From assembly GCA_001972305.1 (NCBI GenBank), contig BDDD01000171.1, positions 361,882 through 425,881 of the forward strand: a stretch of 64,000 nt of DNA, in the 5' to 3' direction. This document shows positions 46,183 through 56,675 of the stretch, in pieces. Origin of the DNA: Cephalotus follicularis. Lineage: Eukaryota; Streptophyta; Magnoliopsida; Oxalidales; Cephalotaceae. Numbering within the stretch: position 1 is the stretch's first letter; the number at the start of each line of letters is the position of its first letter. The notes below the pieces were generated by a model. That model was not told the origin of the DNA. It ran no database searches and saw only the letters and a program-made list of their open reading frames with translations. The position numbers were made by a program, and so were the translations under genes.

Positions 46183-46280
46183 CTGGAAAAATCGTTGAAC
46201 TGTAATGTTCATTTCTGATGGCCATTTAAGCCACTTGGGAATCATCTGTTTGATTCCGATTTGATGTTCTGGTTATGTTG

Positions 46281-47034
46281 TGTCAAAGCAAAGTGGGAGT
46301 CAGCTGGACTTGACGCTACATGGGAGAGGTTCCAGACAGAGTTCCTCGACTCCTATGTACCTCGGATGGAGCAAGAAAGGAGGGAGAGTAAGCTTCTGGA
46401 GTTACGGCAAGGGGAGATGTCTGTGGCCGAGTACCAGGCCAGGTTTATGGAGCTATCCAAACATTCACCATATCTGGTAGCTGATGATGTGAAAAAGATA
46501 AGGAGGTTTTTGAAAGGTTTACGACCAGACCTTCGGTCGATGATTAGGGCTATGGAACTAGGTACCTTTTCAGAGGTAGCACAGAAGGCGAGGCTGCTAG
46601 AGAGCATATCTAGTGAGGATCGAGCAGAGAGGACTCGGGAGCAACAAATTAAACAGAACCCGACAAGACCAGCTTCTTCAAGATGGAAAAGCAGTGGTTC
46701 TCCAAATAAGTAAAAGAAGAACAGATTTGGGCAGACTGCCACGCTGAGGACTCCTAGTAAGGGGAGTAATGCGGGGACCGGAGCTTGTTATCACTATGGA
46801 CGGAAGGGCCACTTGCAGAAGGACTGTTGGAGGATGAACGGACTATGTTTGAGGTGTGGAGCATCTGGCCATTCAATGAAAAATTGCCCGAAGAATCAGA
46901 CTACAACGCCTACCGGACCAGCTAGCAGAAGTGGGGCCGCAGCGGGGCCTTCACAGCGAAGGGACACCGGCAAGGGCATTGCAAAAGGTAGAGTTTTTAC
47001 CCTTTCAAAGACAGAGGTTCCGGAGTCTACCTAG
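46281..47034 (+). pseudogene. Gypsy-3a gag, N-terminally deleted
   Basis: Begins within the gag domain (KWESAGLDATWERFQTEFLD) and is open to a TAA at 46711. The first zinc knuckle is damaged (CYHYG; second Cys to Tyr) near 46788. The second is intact (CLRCGASGHSMKNC, about 46851). A TAG lies at 47032, just before the protease. This segment is nearly the same as Gypsy-3b 53605 onward. Confidence 0.88.
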
Positions 47035-48398
47035 GTGGTTGGAGGTACACTGTATGTTTATGGTTTTGATGCAAGAGTATTGATGGATCCTGGAGCATCA
47101 CATTCTTTCATTTCATCACATTTTGCATCACGTTTTGATATGACACCTGACTGCATGCCATATACCTTGGATGTGAGCACACCCGTCGGAGTTTCCATGT
47201 GTACAGACACTGTATATAGGGGTTGTGAGATGTCTATGTCAGGCATTCCCTTGTGCGCGGACTTGATAGTTTTACCTATCCGCAATTTTGATATCATTTT
47301 GGGGATGGATTGGCTGTCAGCACATCATGCTCACATGGACTGCTACAGCAAGACGGTTGATTTTCGTCTGCCCGATGGAACTACCTTCCAGTTCAAGGGA
47401 GACAAGGGGTTTTCTACACCGATCATATCCTTCATCCGTGCGTCGAGGTATCTCGAGAAAGCATGTGAAGGGTATCTTGCTTATGTGATCGATCGGAGGA
47501 AAGAAAAAGGTTTGAGCTTGGAGGAGATCCCTGTAGTGTGTGAATTTCCAGATGTATTTCCGGATGACTTGGGATCTTTACCACCGAGAAGAAATATGGA
47601 GTTTGTTGTCGATCTTGTGCCAGGTACAGCTCCGATTTCGAAGGCGCCATACAGGATGGCTCCTGCGGAATTGAGAGAGCTGAAATTACAGTTACAGGAC
47701 CTGATCGATAAGGGTTTCATTCGACCCAGTGTTTCGCCATGGGGTGCACCTGATCTGTTTGTCAAGAAAAAGGATGGGTCGATGAGGCTCTGCATCGACT
47801 ACAGAATGTTGAACAAAGCAACTATCAAGAACAAGTATCCTTTACCCCATATCGAAGATTTGTTCGACCAGTTGCAAGGAGCGAGAGTGTTCTCGAAGCT
47901 TGATCTGAGAACAGGATATCACCAGTTGAGGGTGAGGGAAGGAGATATTGAGAAAACTGCCTTCCGGACAAGATACAGTCACTATGAATTCCTGGTGATG
48001 CCTTTTGGTGTTACCAATGCACCGGCTGCGTTCATGTCTCTGATGAACGATGTGTTCCGACCGTACTTGGACCAGTTCGTCGTAGTGTTTATTGACGACG
48101 TGCTTGTATACTCGAAAAGTGGGGAGGAGCATGCTTCCCACCTGAGGTTGGCTCTACAGATTCTCCGAGAGCACCAGCTATATGCCAAATTCAGTAAGTG
48201 TGAATTTTGGCTTGACCATGTGACCTTTCTTGGTCACATAGTATCTGGAGAGGGTTTCGCGGTGGATCCGTCAAAGATAGAGGTGGTACGAGATTGGCCA
48301 TGGCCAAGGAATGTGACAGAGGTACGCAGTTTTCTTGGCTTGGTGGGATATTACAGAAGGTTTATTCAGAATTTCTCAAGAATAGCTGAGCCTTTGAC
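47035..48398 (+). pseudogene. Gypsy-3a protease and reverse transcriptase, 3'-truncated
   Basis: A long open stretch. The protease reads [11 protein letters not shown] near 47083, so the catalytic DSG has become DPG. RT includes [51 protein letters not shown] and the intact catalytic box FIDDVLVYS near 48090. It runs through [17 protein letters not shown] and then leaves Gypsy-3 at about 48398 into antisense Gypsy-2. RNase H and integrase are absent. This is the best-preserved RT in the window. Confidence 0.92.
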
Positions 48399-50342
48399 TA
48401 TCCTAGGCAAAGGGTATTTATTTCTAATAGTAATCCTGTTCAGTTCTCTGTAGTCTATGCACAACCTCATAGACCCATCCTTCTTCCTAACGAAAAGAAC
48501 CGGAGCTCCCCACGGTGAAACACTAGGCCGGATAAAACCCCGATCCAACAATTCTTGCAATTGCTCCTTCAGTTCTTGCAACTCTAACGGTGCCATTCTG
48601 TAAGGTGTTTTAGATATCGGAGCCGCTCCGGGAATAAGCTCGATGGTAAACTCTACTTCCCGTTGCGGTGGCAAACCCGGTAACTCCTCCGGAAACACAT
48701 CTAAAAACTCTCTAACGATCGGATAGTCCTCAAGGCGAGGCTCATCCTTAGAGACGTCTTTTACAACAGCTAGGTAACCCTCAGCACCCTTAGCTACCAT
48801 CCTTCTAGCCTTCAGAGCAGAAATCATCTTAACTTCTTTTCTCGGCTGTGAACCCTGATAAATAAAATCAGGTCTATCGACATCCCCAAACAAAATCCTC
48901 CGAGTGTGACAGTCAATCATGGCACGATGGCGATCTAACCAATCCATGCCAAGAATCATGTCGAAGTCATACATATCCATCGGAAATAGATCAGCATCTC
49001 GAACACGATCATCAAAAACAATAGGACAAGCACGAAAACATTCAGATATCACAACAGATGTCCCCATAGGGGTCGAAAGAACCAAAACCGGATCCAGAGA
49101 TAAAGATGGCATCCCAAGATGCCGAACAAAAGATCTCGCGACCACAGAGTGAGTCGATCCAGTATCATACAAAACATAAATCATACGACCACAAACAGAA
49201 ACATATCCCGAAACAGTACCTGGAGCACCTGCTGCCTGATGAGTGGTCAAAGCAAAGACTCGGCCGCCTACATTGCGTTGTCCCGCATTTTTGCCATTTC
49301 CTTTCTTCTCCTTTGCTTGAGGGTCTGTGCAATCCATAAAACGATGGCCCTGCTTTCCACACACAAAGCATGCCCCCGTAGCTTTGTAACAAGTCCCAAC
49401 CGGATGTCTCTTCCCACAAGTCTCACACTGTGCAATATGAACATTGGGGTTACCCCCACCAGTATTCTTCTTTTGCTGCTTACCATTTCGGCCCTTATTC
49501 TGCTTCCCCGAATTTTGGCCCTGAGAGTCTCCCCTATTTCTCTTCTTTTCTCCTTCTAAACGTGCAGCCTGAAAATCCAACCTTTCCATCTGTATGTTCT
49601 TCGCGGCGTTTGCAACCTCTGACACATCTACAAACCTCAAGTTAATCAGCTTACCCCTAAGCTGATAGTGCAACCTCCATTTAAATTTCTCTGCCTGTTC
49701 TGCTGCTGACCCCGCTGCAGGTCCCGCAAAGCCCACCAATCTGGTAAACCGTGCTAAGAACTCAGTAACAAATTCACCTTCCTTCTGTCTGGTCATCAGG
49801 AACTCCCTAGCATAAGCCTCTTTATCAACAGTGGGAAAATACTGCTGATAAAAGATCTCACAAAAATCAGACCAAGACAAGGTCTCGACAAAACCTCTAC
49901 CCTTAGTTGTCTTCAAGGTCTTCCACCATGTCTGGGCATCACCCTCCAGCTTATATACTGCCAACTTAACCTTCTGATTATCGCCACATTCCAGCACATC
50001 AAAAATCTTCTCCAAATGAGCAATCCAATGCTCAGCCTCCACTGGTGTTGGCGTCGAAGTAAAGGATCGTGGTCTCTGTTTTTGGAACCTTTCCAGCCAT
50101 ACATGAGCTGGAGTATCTGGATGGTCCCCAGCTCCCCTAGCTGCAGGAGCATCAACTGGTACATTCTCCTCAACTACTTGCTCACGATGACCCTGTTCAT
50201 GATTTCGCTGTTGCTGCATCACTCGGTTCACTTCCTGAGCCACAGCCTGTCGAACCATATCGGCAGTTACAGGCTCATTTCTTACTCCACCCTGAGCCAC
50301 AACTGGTTCGGTCCTCTGAGGGGTGTTCCTTGTCCGAGCCAT
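48399..50342 (-). pseudogene. Gypsy-2 gag-protease-RT N-terminus (about 650 codons, open)
   Basis: ATG on the minus strand at 50342 ([12 protein letters not shown]). Residues about 90-190 form the retrotransposon gag domain ([20 protein letters not shown]). A two-part knuckle is at 306-338: [13 protein letters not shown] then [14 protein letters not shown], the CX2CX3HX4C plus CX2CX4HX4C pair typical of Tekay/Del chromoviruses. Protease YDTGSTHSV is at about 392, followed by ILGMDWL. RT starts with [17 protein letters not shown] and ends at [20 protein letters not shown] (about residue 648). The next ten codons are antisense Gypsy-3a. No internal stop is present. Confidence 0.93.
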
Positions 50343-50418
50343 CTACGCAAAAAAATCCAAGACAAGATAAAGGCAAAAGTGTCAGAAGGTCAAAACGAAA
50401 GACATATCAAAAGATCGT
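50343..50418 (-). other. Gypsy-2 leader, gag-proximal part
   Basis: Short AT-rich stretch between the gag ATG and the Gypsy-3b insertion. It ends in the target duplication ATCGT (50414-50418). The rest of the leader lies at 57649-57728. Confidence 0.75.
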
Positions 50419-50589
50419 TGTAACGCCCGGTATTTTCCTGAATGTAATATTTCCATTTATGATGTAATCATTAAACTTGATTTAATGAGAATGTTGAGTT
50501 TTGAACTCAAAAGATGCTTGCAAACCCTAATTATGACTTTGGAAATGGGATGTGTATGTTAAAGCTTGAAACGGCAACGTTCTGGGACA

Positions 50590-50746
50590 AAGACATCGAC
50601 GTCTTTGGAAAAGACGTCAACGCCTTTGGGAGCCAGGGCATACGTGTTTGAAGGGACATGCACGTCGACAACGGAAGAAGGCATCGACACCTTCTTACAA
50701 AATGAAAAAGACATCGACGTCTAAGGAAAGACGTCGACGCCTTTAT
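50590..50746. repeat. GTCGAC-core palindrome array (Gypsy-3b LTR, proximal)
   Basis: Cores near 50596, 50617, 50665, 50684, 50714 and 50734; spacings 21, 48, 19, 30 and 20 bp, identical to Gypsy-3a. Confidence 0.9.
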
Positions 50747-51040
50747 AAGAATGGCCAGCACGTTCTTCGTCGGCAGAATAACATGCAAGGAGAATTGTTT
50801 AAGGGCTTTACCTAAAGCCTTTTCAAGTGCGATTCGACGTGTTGGGCATATCTGTGTACTAACCAAGGGCACTAAAACCTAACCTCACATGGAACATGCA
50901 AGGAATTATGCCATCCTAACATGCAACCTGCAAAAGGATGGTTAGGAAATAAAAAGAAATGCAGAAAAAGAGAAAGTGGGAGAGATCTAGAGTGTGGTTG
51001 TTAGATGACAGAAGAAGGGTGTTAGGTGGGAGAAATCTGC

Positions 51041-51049
51041 ATAAAAATA
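51041..51049 (+). promoter_or_regulatory. TATA-like element of the Gypsy-3b LTR
   Basis: ATAAAAATA in the context ATCTGCATAAAAATAACCCT, followed by a CT-rich stretch. An equivalent context occurs at 45646 (Gypsy-3a) and 40484 (Gypsy-1). It lies between the proximal and distal palindrome arrays, about 620 bp into the LTR. Promoter function is inferred. Confidence 0.45.
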
Positions 51050-51476
51050 ACCCTCCCCACCTATCTCTCTCGTTTCATAACACCAGAAGAAAACAGTGAG
51101 TGTGTGTATGCCATTGTTGAGCTTGGAGCTTGGACCTTGGAACCACTGGTGCAGCTACGGGAAGGACCTAGAGAGGCTGCTGTGACCTGTTTGGATTCTA
51201 AAAGAGGTGGACTTTCCAGTTCCTAACTTGGAACAACAAGGTAAGGGAAAATGATGAATTTATATGTGCATTTTGAGTTTTAAGTTAATGTATAGCATGG
51301 TGAATTACATGTTAATGATTGGATTGAGATTCTGGACTTGTTGAAGTGTTACTGTGATGCACTGAGAATATTATGCATGTTTGGTTACATGAATACGTGT
51401 GTTGCTGGTGTAAAGGATTGATTTGGAAATGGCTTGGTGTGTTGAAATTGTGGAAAACACATTCTGTGTTGCAAAA

Positions 51477-51515
51477 GACATCGACGTCTTTTGTAAAGAC
51501 ATCGACTCCTTTTCT
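51477..51515. repeat. GTCGAC-core palindrome pair (Gypsy-3b LTR, distal)
   Basis: AAAGACATCGACGTCTTTT and AAAGACATCGACTCCTTTT, about 1.06-1.1 kb from the LTR start. A further pair (AAAGACATCGACGCCTTA, GACATAGACGTCTTT) lies at 51726-51765. Confidence 0.8.
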
Positions 51516-52254
51516 GGGGAATTATAGAACTGTGATGTTAATTCGAATGGCCATTTAAGCCACTTGAGATCGTCTGTTTAGTTTCAATTTGATGTTATGG
51601 TTATGTACACATTAACCAGTAGCATACCTTATACGTTTATGGAGTGAGATTCGTTGTTATGACGGATTAAAAGGTTGGGTTTTACCTCAAGAATCAAGGT
51701 TGCGAACTGATACTCTCTAGTATGAAAAAGACATCGACGCCTTAGGGAATGACATAGACGTCTTTCCTCCTGGACAGTAGAATTTCGCTTGAATGGGACC
51801 CGTTAGACCCGAAACAACTCTAGAAACGAACCTAGATGCATTCCGAGCATATGTTTGCATTGTTACTATGATTTGCATTATGGTGGCTTTCCTAAAAGTG
51901 TCAAACCATTTTGAAAAAGCTTGCATGATTATTATGATCATTTAGGTACGAAAATGTATATTTGTCAACACATGAATTTATATATTTTAAAAATGTTTGG
52001 GGAAGTATTTCCAAAGACAGAGAACTGATTTAAAAATTTGATTATGAAATCAAAGGTAATTTGAGAAAGTGTACTATTTACAAAATATATATTTTCGAAA
52101 TGATTGGGGAAGTAATTCCAAAGACAGAGAAATGTATTGTTTTAAGTTATGACTTATTACAACTTGTGAACGGAAAAATATATTTTTAACAAATATATTT
52201 GATCAAGTAATTATATGTAATTGCTTGACTTGTACTGTGAAATGCTTGTGCTTG

Positions 52255-52344
52255 TTGATTATTGGCCATCGTGCTAATAACCTGTTGATTATTGGCCATC
52301 GTGCTAATAACCTGTTGATTACTTAGCCACTGTGCTAGTAACTT
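52255..52344 (+). repeat. 30-bp tandem repeat in the Gypsy-3b 5' LTR (2 perfect plus 1 degenerate unit)
   Basis: Two identical 30-bp units at 52255-52284 and 52285-52314, beginning TTGATTATTGGCCATCG, then a diverged unit to 52344 and a further remnant. The 3' LTR has three perfect units (56798-56887). Confidence 0.93.
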
Positions 52345-52909
52345 GTTGTTGGTTTAGTCGCCGTGCTAAACGACTTACTGAGGACTTGCTCCAAAACCGT
52401 TTGGGTTAAAGCAAGAGTGCGTGACGTTGGGGCTAGGAGGTGGCGACGGTCATGACGACTGGTTTGTCTGGTTCCCTTTTGGTAACGTATTTACTGCCTG
52501 TGTTGATATAACTTATGAGTTATACTTGTATTGTGAGCATGCACATATTTTTATATGTACACACGGAGGTATTTTACTGAAAGAAATTACACGTCATGGC
52601 TCATCATTATGCATTCATTCATGATACTCCTTATCTTATGACTCGAACTGTATTTTATGGGTTTATTCACTTAGCCGAGTGAGGACAAAGGCTAACCCCT
52701 ACTGTAACAGATTGATGGAGTGGTCTTGACATGGAGCATGCACGGAGATTTAAAGAGAAGGCTTGTTATCTCTTTATTTATGTATTCTGGTTATTGAACA
52801 CTGACCATGTTATTTGGATTTTGTAATAATTGATATCTTGTTATTTCACACTGATGTATTATTTCACGCTCCGTTTTGAGCGATCAACAGTTGTGTTTGG
52901 ATTATTGGG

Positions 52910-52935
52910 CATCACGTAGTATGGGATGCGTGATG
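52910..52935 (+). other. Conserved hairpin with GTATGGGA loop (Gypsy-3b 5' LTR)
   Basis: CATCACGTA pairs with TGCGTGATG around the loop GTATGGGA: nine pairs, one of them G-U. The stem differs in sequence from Gypsy-1 but still pairs, while the loop is the same. It lies about 140 bp upstream of the PBS. Confidence 0.6.
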
Positions 52936-53074
52936 TGTTTTTATATTCGGCTCGTTAAGTTATTGCTTCCGCTATTGAAGGTTTTAAATTATTGGTATTT
53001 TTGCACGAGTTGGATTATTTATATGTTGATTGCCACCACTTTTATTGTTGTGGAAAGACGGGGTGTGACAGCAG

Positions 53075-53086
53075 TGGTATCAGAGC
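53075..53086 (+). other. Primer-binding site, tRNA-iMet type (Gypsy-3b)
   Basis: TGGTATCAGAGC, four bases after the LTR end. Confidence 0.93.
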
Positions 53087-53181
53087 ATATTCCATATATG
53101 CTTAGCTAGGATATTTTCCTTGGCAATCAATAAATTGTTTCCTAAAGTCGTGACTAACCCTCGTCCTTCTTATAGGAACAA

Positions 53182-54960
53182 ATGGACCGAAGAAGAACGC
53201 GTGGTAGGGCCAGGGCCACTGGAGCCAATGCCCCTGAAGGAGTGAATGGGCCTCAAGATAATAGAGATCCGATGACCCGGATTGCTGACTACTTCCAGCA
53301 GCAGATGGCCCCTTAATATGGCCAATGCGGAGGAGATGCGCCAGTACCACGTGCAAGCTCGACCGCAACACAGAGCTCCCGATCACTGTCCGGGGGAGGA
53401 CGGTAGTCGATTTGGAAGGGACATCGAAAGATTCATGAAGCAGAATCCACCTAGTTTCCGAGGAGAACTTGATGCCACAATTGCTGAAACATGGCTTCAA
53501 GATTTAGAGAAGATTTTCACAGTGATGGACTGCACCGACACTCAGAAGCTGAAATTTGCCGTATACCGTTTATGGGGAGAGGCCACTCACTGGTGGGAGA
53601 TGGTCAAAACAAAGTGGGAGTCAGCTGGACTTGACGCTACATGGGAGAGGTTCCAGACAGAGTTCCTCGATTCCTATGTACCTCGGATGGAGCAAGAACA
53701 GAGGGAGAGTGAGCTTCTGGAGTTACGGCAAGGGGAGATGTCTGTGGTCGAGTACCAGGCCAGGTTTATGGAGCTATCTAGACATTCACCATATCTGGTA
53801 GCTGATGATGCGAAAAAGATAAGGAGGATTTTGAAGGGTTTACGACCGGACCTTCGGTCGATGATTAAGGCTATGGAGTTGGGTACCTTTTCAGAGGTCG
53901 CACAGAAGGCGAGGCTGCTAGAGAGCATATCTGGTGAGGATCGAGCAGAGAAGGCTCGGGTGCAACAAATTAAACAGAACTCGACAAGACCAGCTTCTTC
54001 GAAATGGCAAAGTAGCGGTTCTCCGAGTAAGTCATCGAAGAACATATTTGGGCAGACTGCCACACTGAGGACTCCTAGTCAGGGGAGTAATGCGGGAACC
54101 GGAACTTGTTATCACTGTGGTCGGAAGGGCCACTTGCAGAAGGATTGTTGGAGGATGAATATTCTGCTAGAGTACTGATGGATTCAGGTGCATCGCATTC
54201 ATTTATATCTGCACATTTTGCATCTTGCTTAGATGTCACCCCTGACTGATTGTCTTATACACTTGATGTGAGTACACCGACTGGGACTTCTATGTATACT
54301 GACTCGGTATATAGGAGTTGTGAGGTGTCTATGGCAGGCATTCCTCTATATGCAGATCTGATTATGTTGCCTATCCGTGACTTCGACGTAATATTGGGGA
54401 TGGATTGGCTTTCGGCGCACCGTGCTCGTATGGATTGTTACCACAAGACTGTGGATTTTTGTCTGCCCGACGGAACGACTTTTCAGTTCAAGGGAGACAA
54501 GGGATTCTCAACACCGATCATATCCTTCATCCGTGCGTCGAGGTATCTCGAGAAAGGATGCGAAGGGTATCTTGCTTATGTTATTGATCGAAGGAAAGAG
54601 AAAGGCTTGAGCTTGGAGGAAATTCCAGTTGTGTGTGAATTTCCGGATGTGTTTCCTGATGACTTGGGATCCTTACCACCCAAGAGGAGTATGGAGTTCG
54701 TTATTGACCTTGTTCCTGGAAGGGCTCCTGTCTCTAAATCACCCTATCAGATGGCTCCGGCTGAGTTGCGGGAACTGAAACTACAGTTACAAGACCTGAT
54801 TGATAAGGGTTTTGTAAGACCCAGTGTTTCTCCATGGCGTGCACCGGTACTGTTTGTCAAAAAGAAAGACGGGTCGATGAGGCTCTGCATCGACTACAGG
54901 ATGTTGAACAAGGCAACTATCAAGAACAAGTATCCTTTACCTCACATCGAAGATTTATTC
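53182..54960 (+). pseudogene. Gypsy-3b gag-protease-RT start, with an internal gag-protease deletion
   Basis: ATG at 53182 (MDRRRTRGRARA). An extra C near 53311 shifts the frame. The gag domain is then open from 53318. The first knuckle CYHCGRKGHLQKDC is near 54109, and WRMN follows. At about 54160 the sequence jumps directly into [16 protein letters not shown], so the second knuckle and linker (roughly 240 bp in Gypsy-3a) are gone. Protease DSG is intact; a TGA lies at about 54247. The RT N-terminus follows to [16 protein letters not shown], ending in TAA near 54969. Confidence 0.9.
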
Positions 54961-56675
54961 GACCAGTTGTAAGGAGCAAGAGTGTTCTCAAAGCTTGATC
55001 TGAGAACAGGATATCACCAGTTGAGGGTAAGGGAGGGAGATATTGAGAAAACTCCCTTCCGGACGAAATACGGTCACTATGAGTTCCTAGTGATGCCTTT
55101 TGGTGTTACCAATGCACCGGCTGCGTTCATGTCAGTGATGAACGATGTGTTCCGACCGTACTTGGACCAGTTCATCATTGTGTTTATTGACGACGTACTT
55201 GTATACTCGAAAAGTGTGGAAGAGCATGCTTCCCACTTGAGGTTGGCTCTACAGATTCTCCGAGAGCACCAGCTATATGCCAAATTCAGTAAGTGTGAAT
55301 TTTGGCTTGACCATGTGATCTTTCTTGGTCACATCGTATTTGGAGAGGGCTTGGCGGTGGATCCGTCAAAGACTGAGGTGGTACGAGATTGGCCACAGCC
55401 GAAGAATGTGACGGAAGTGCGCAGTTTTCTTGGCTTGGCTGGATATTACAGAAGGTTTATTCAGAATTTCTCAAGAATAGCTGTACCTTTGACAAGATTG
55501 ACCCAGAAGAAGACTTTGTTTGTCTGGGACGATGTTTGCGAAGCTAGTTTTCGTGAACTGAAGGATCGGTTGGTTTCCGCTCTTATCTTGGCATTACCTG
55601 AGGGTAATGAAGGTTTCGCGGTTTACAGTGATGCATCGGGAAAGGGTTTGGGCTGTGTATTGATGCAGCGAGGCAGAGTGATTGCATATGCCTCAAGGAA
55701 GCTCAAACCGCATGAAGAAAACTACCCGACCCATGACCTTGAACTTGCAGCTATCATCTTCGCCCTTCAGAAGTGGAGGCATTACCTTTATGGGGCGCAG
55801 TTTGAGATCTTTACTGATCATAAGAGCTTAAGGTACCTTTTCTGTCAAGACACGCTGAATATGAGACAGCGTAGATGGGTGGAGTTCTTCAATGATTATG
55901 ACTGCAGTATCCAGTACCACCCTGGGAAAGCGAATGTAGTCGCTGATGCCTTGAGCCGCAAGGCTATGCTTGCTAGTACCATGGTGTCACAATGGAAGAT
56001 GTTAGAAGACTTCCAAGAATGGTCTCCATTCAATCAGGCACCGGGGATATTTCTTGCAGACATGCGGGTAGAACCAGTGTTACTGCATCGCATCAAAGAG
56101 GTGCAACCACATGATCCTGAGTTGTAGAGGATTCGAGAGAATCTGGATTCGGAGTCTGATTTTAAGGTACATGATGATGGTATTATGAGATATCGGGGGC
56201 GAGTGTGTCTTCCGAATGAGCCAGAGTTGAAGGGTAGGTTACTTCACGGGGCCCATAAATCTACGTATAGTATACATCCTGGTAGTACCAAGATGTATCA
56301 AGACATGAAGAAATGTTATTGGTGGCCCGGCATGAAGCAGGAGATCGCTGAGTATGTGGCGAAGTGTTGGACTTGTCAGATAGTTAAGGCTGAGCACCAG
56401 AGACCCGCAGGTTTGCTACAACCTTTGCCAATTCCAGAGTGGAAGTGGGAGCATGTTACGATGGATTTTGTTTCAGGTTTTCCTCTGACTCGGAACCGTC
56501 ATAATGCTGTGTGGGTTATCGTGGATAGACTCACCAAATCAGCGCACTTTCTGCCAACACACGTTACTGATTCTGCGAGCAAGCTGGCTCAGTTATATGT
56601 AAAGGAGATAGTGAGGCTGCACGGGGTTCCAGTCAGCATCGTATGTGATAGAGATGCTATCTTCACTTCCAACTT
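54961..56675 (+). pseudogene. Gypsy-3b RT core-RNase H-integrase N-terminus, 3'-truncated
   Basis: Open from 54982 to a TAG at about 56125: [14 protein letters not shown], catalytic FIDDVLVYS near 55180, the RNase [17 protein letters not shown] near 55630, [10 protein letters not shown] and [15 protein letters not shown]. Integrase follows from 56185: an intact zinc finger (HKSTYSIHPGS then CWTCQ) and a core with first Asp (MDFVSGFP) and second Asp (CDRDAIFTS). It breaks at TSN (56675), before the catalytic Glu, into the 3' LTR. Confidence 0.92.

Larger units (their letters stand above)
45027..46280 (+). repeat. Gypsy-3a 5' LTR, 3'-truncated
   Basis: Collinear with 50419 to about 51610. A TATA-like CATAAGAATAT lies near 45650, followed by a CT-rich stretch. 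It breaks off at GGTTATGT (about 46278), so the last half of the LTR, the PBS and the start of gag are deleted. Confidence 0.88.
45027..48398 (+). mobile_element. Gypsy-3a: truncated plus-strand Gypsy element inside Gypsy-2 pol
   Basis: Starts at 45027 with the Gypsy-3 LTR end TGTAACGCCCGGTATTTTCC. It jumps from LTR to mid-gag near 46280, then runs through protease into RT and stops at about 48398, where Gypsy-2 RT resumes in antisense. It has no 3' LTR and no target duplication. The Gypsy-2 sequence between RT motif KYPLPRI (48399) and RNase H PGKANVV (45026) is missing too, so one deletion probably removed both. Confidence 0.88.
50419..53070 (+). repeat. Gypsy-3b 5' LTR (2,652 bp)
   Basis: Runs TGTAACGCCCGG...GGGGTGTGACA. 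It contains palindrome arrays, a TATA-like ATAAAAATA at 51041, 30-bp tandem repeats, the shared CTTAGCCGAGTGAGGACAAA block (52671) and the covarying hairpin (52910-52935). No gene is seen; ORFs at 52421 and 52876 recur in the 3' LTR. Confidence 0.92.

Noticed and set aside
46353-46742. 129-codon minus-strand ORF, with a counterpart at 53674-54063
   Set aside because: Antisense shadow of the conserved Gypsy-3 gag domain. It is kept open by the codon bias of the sense frame.
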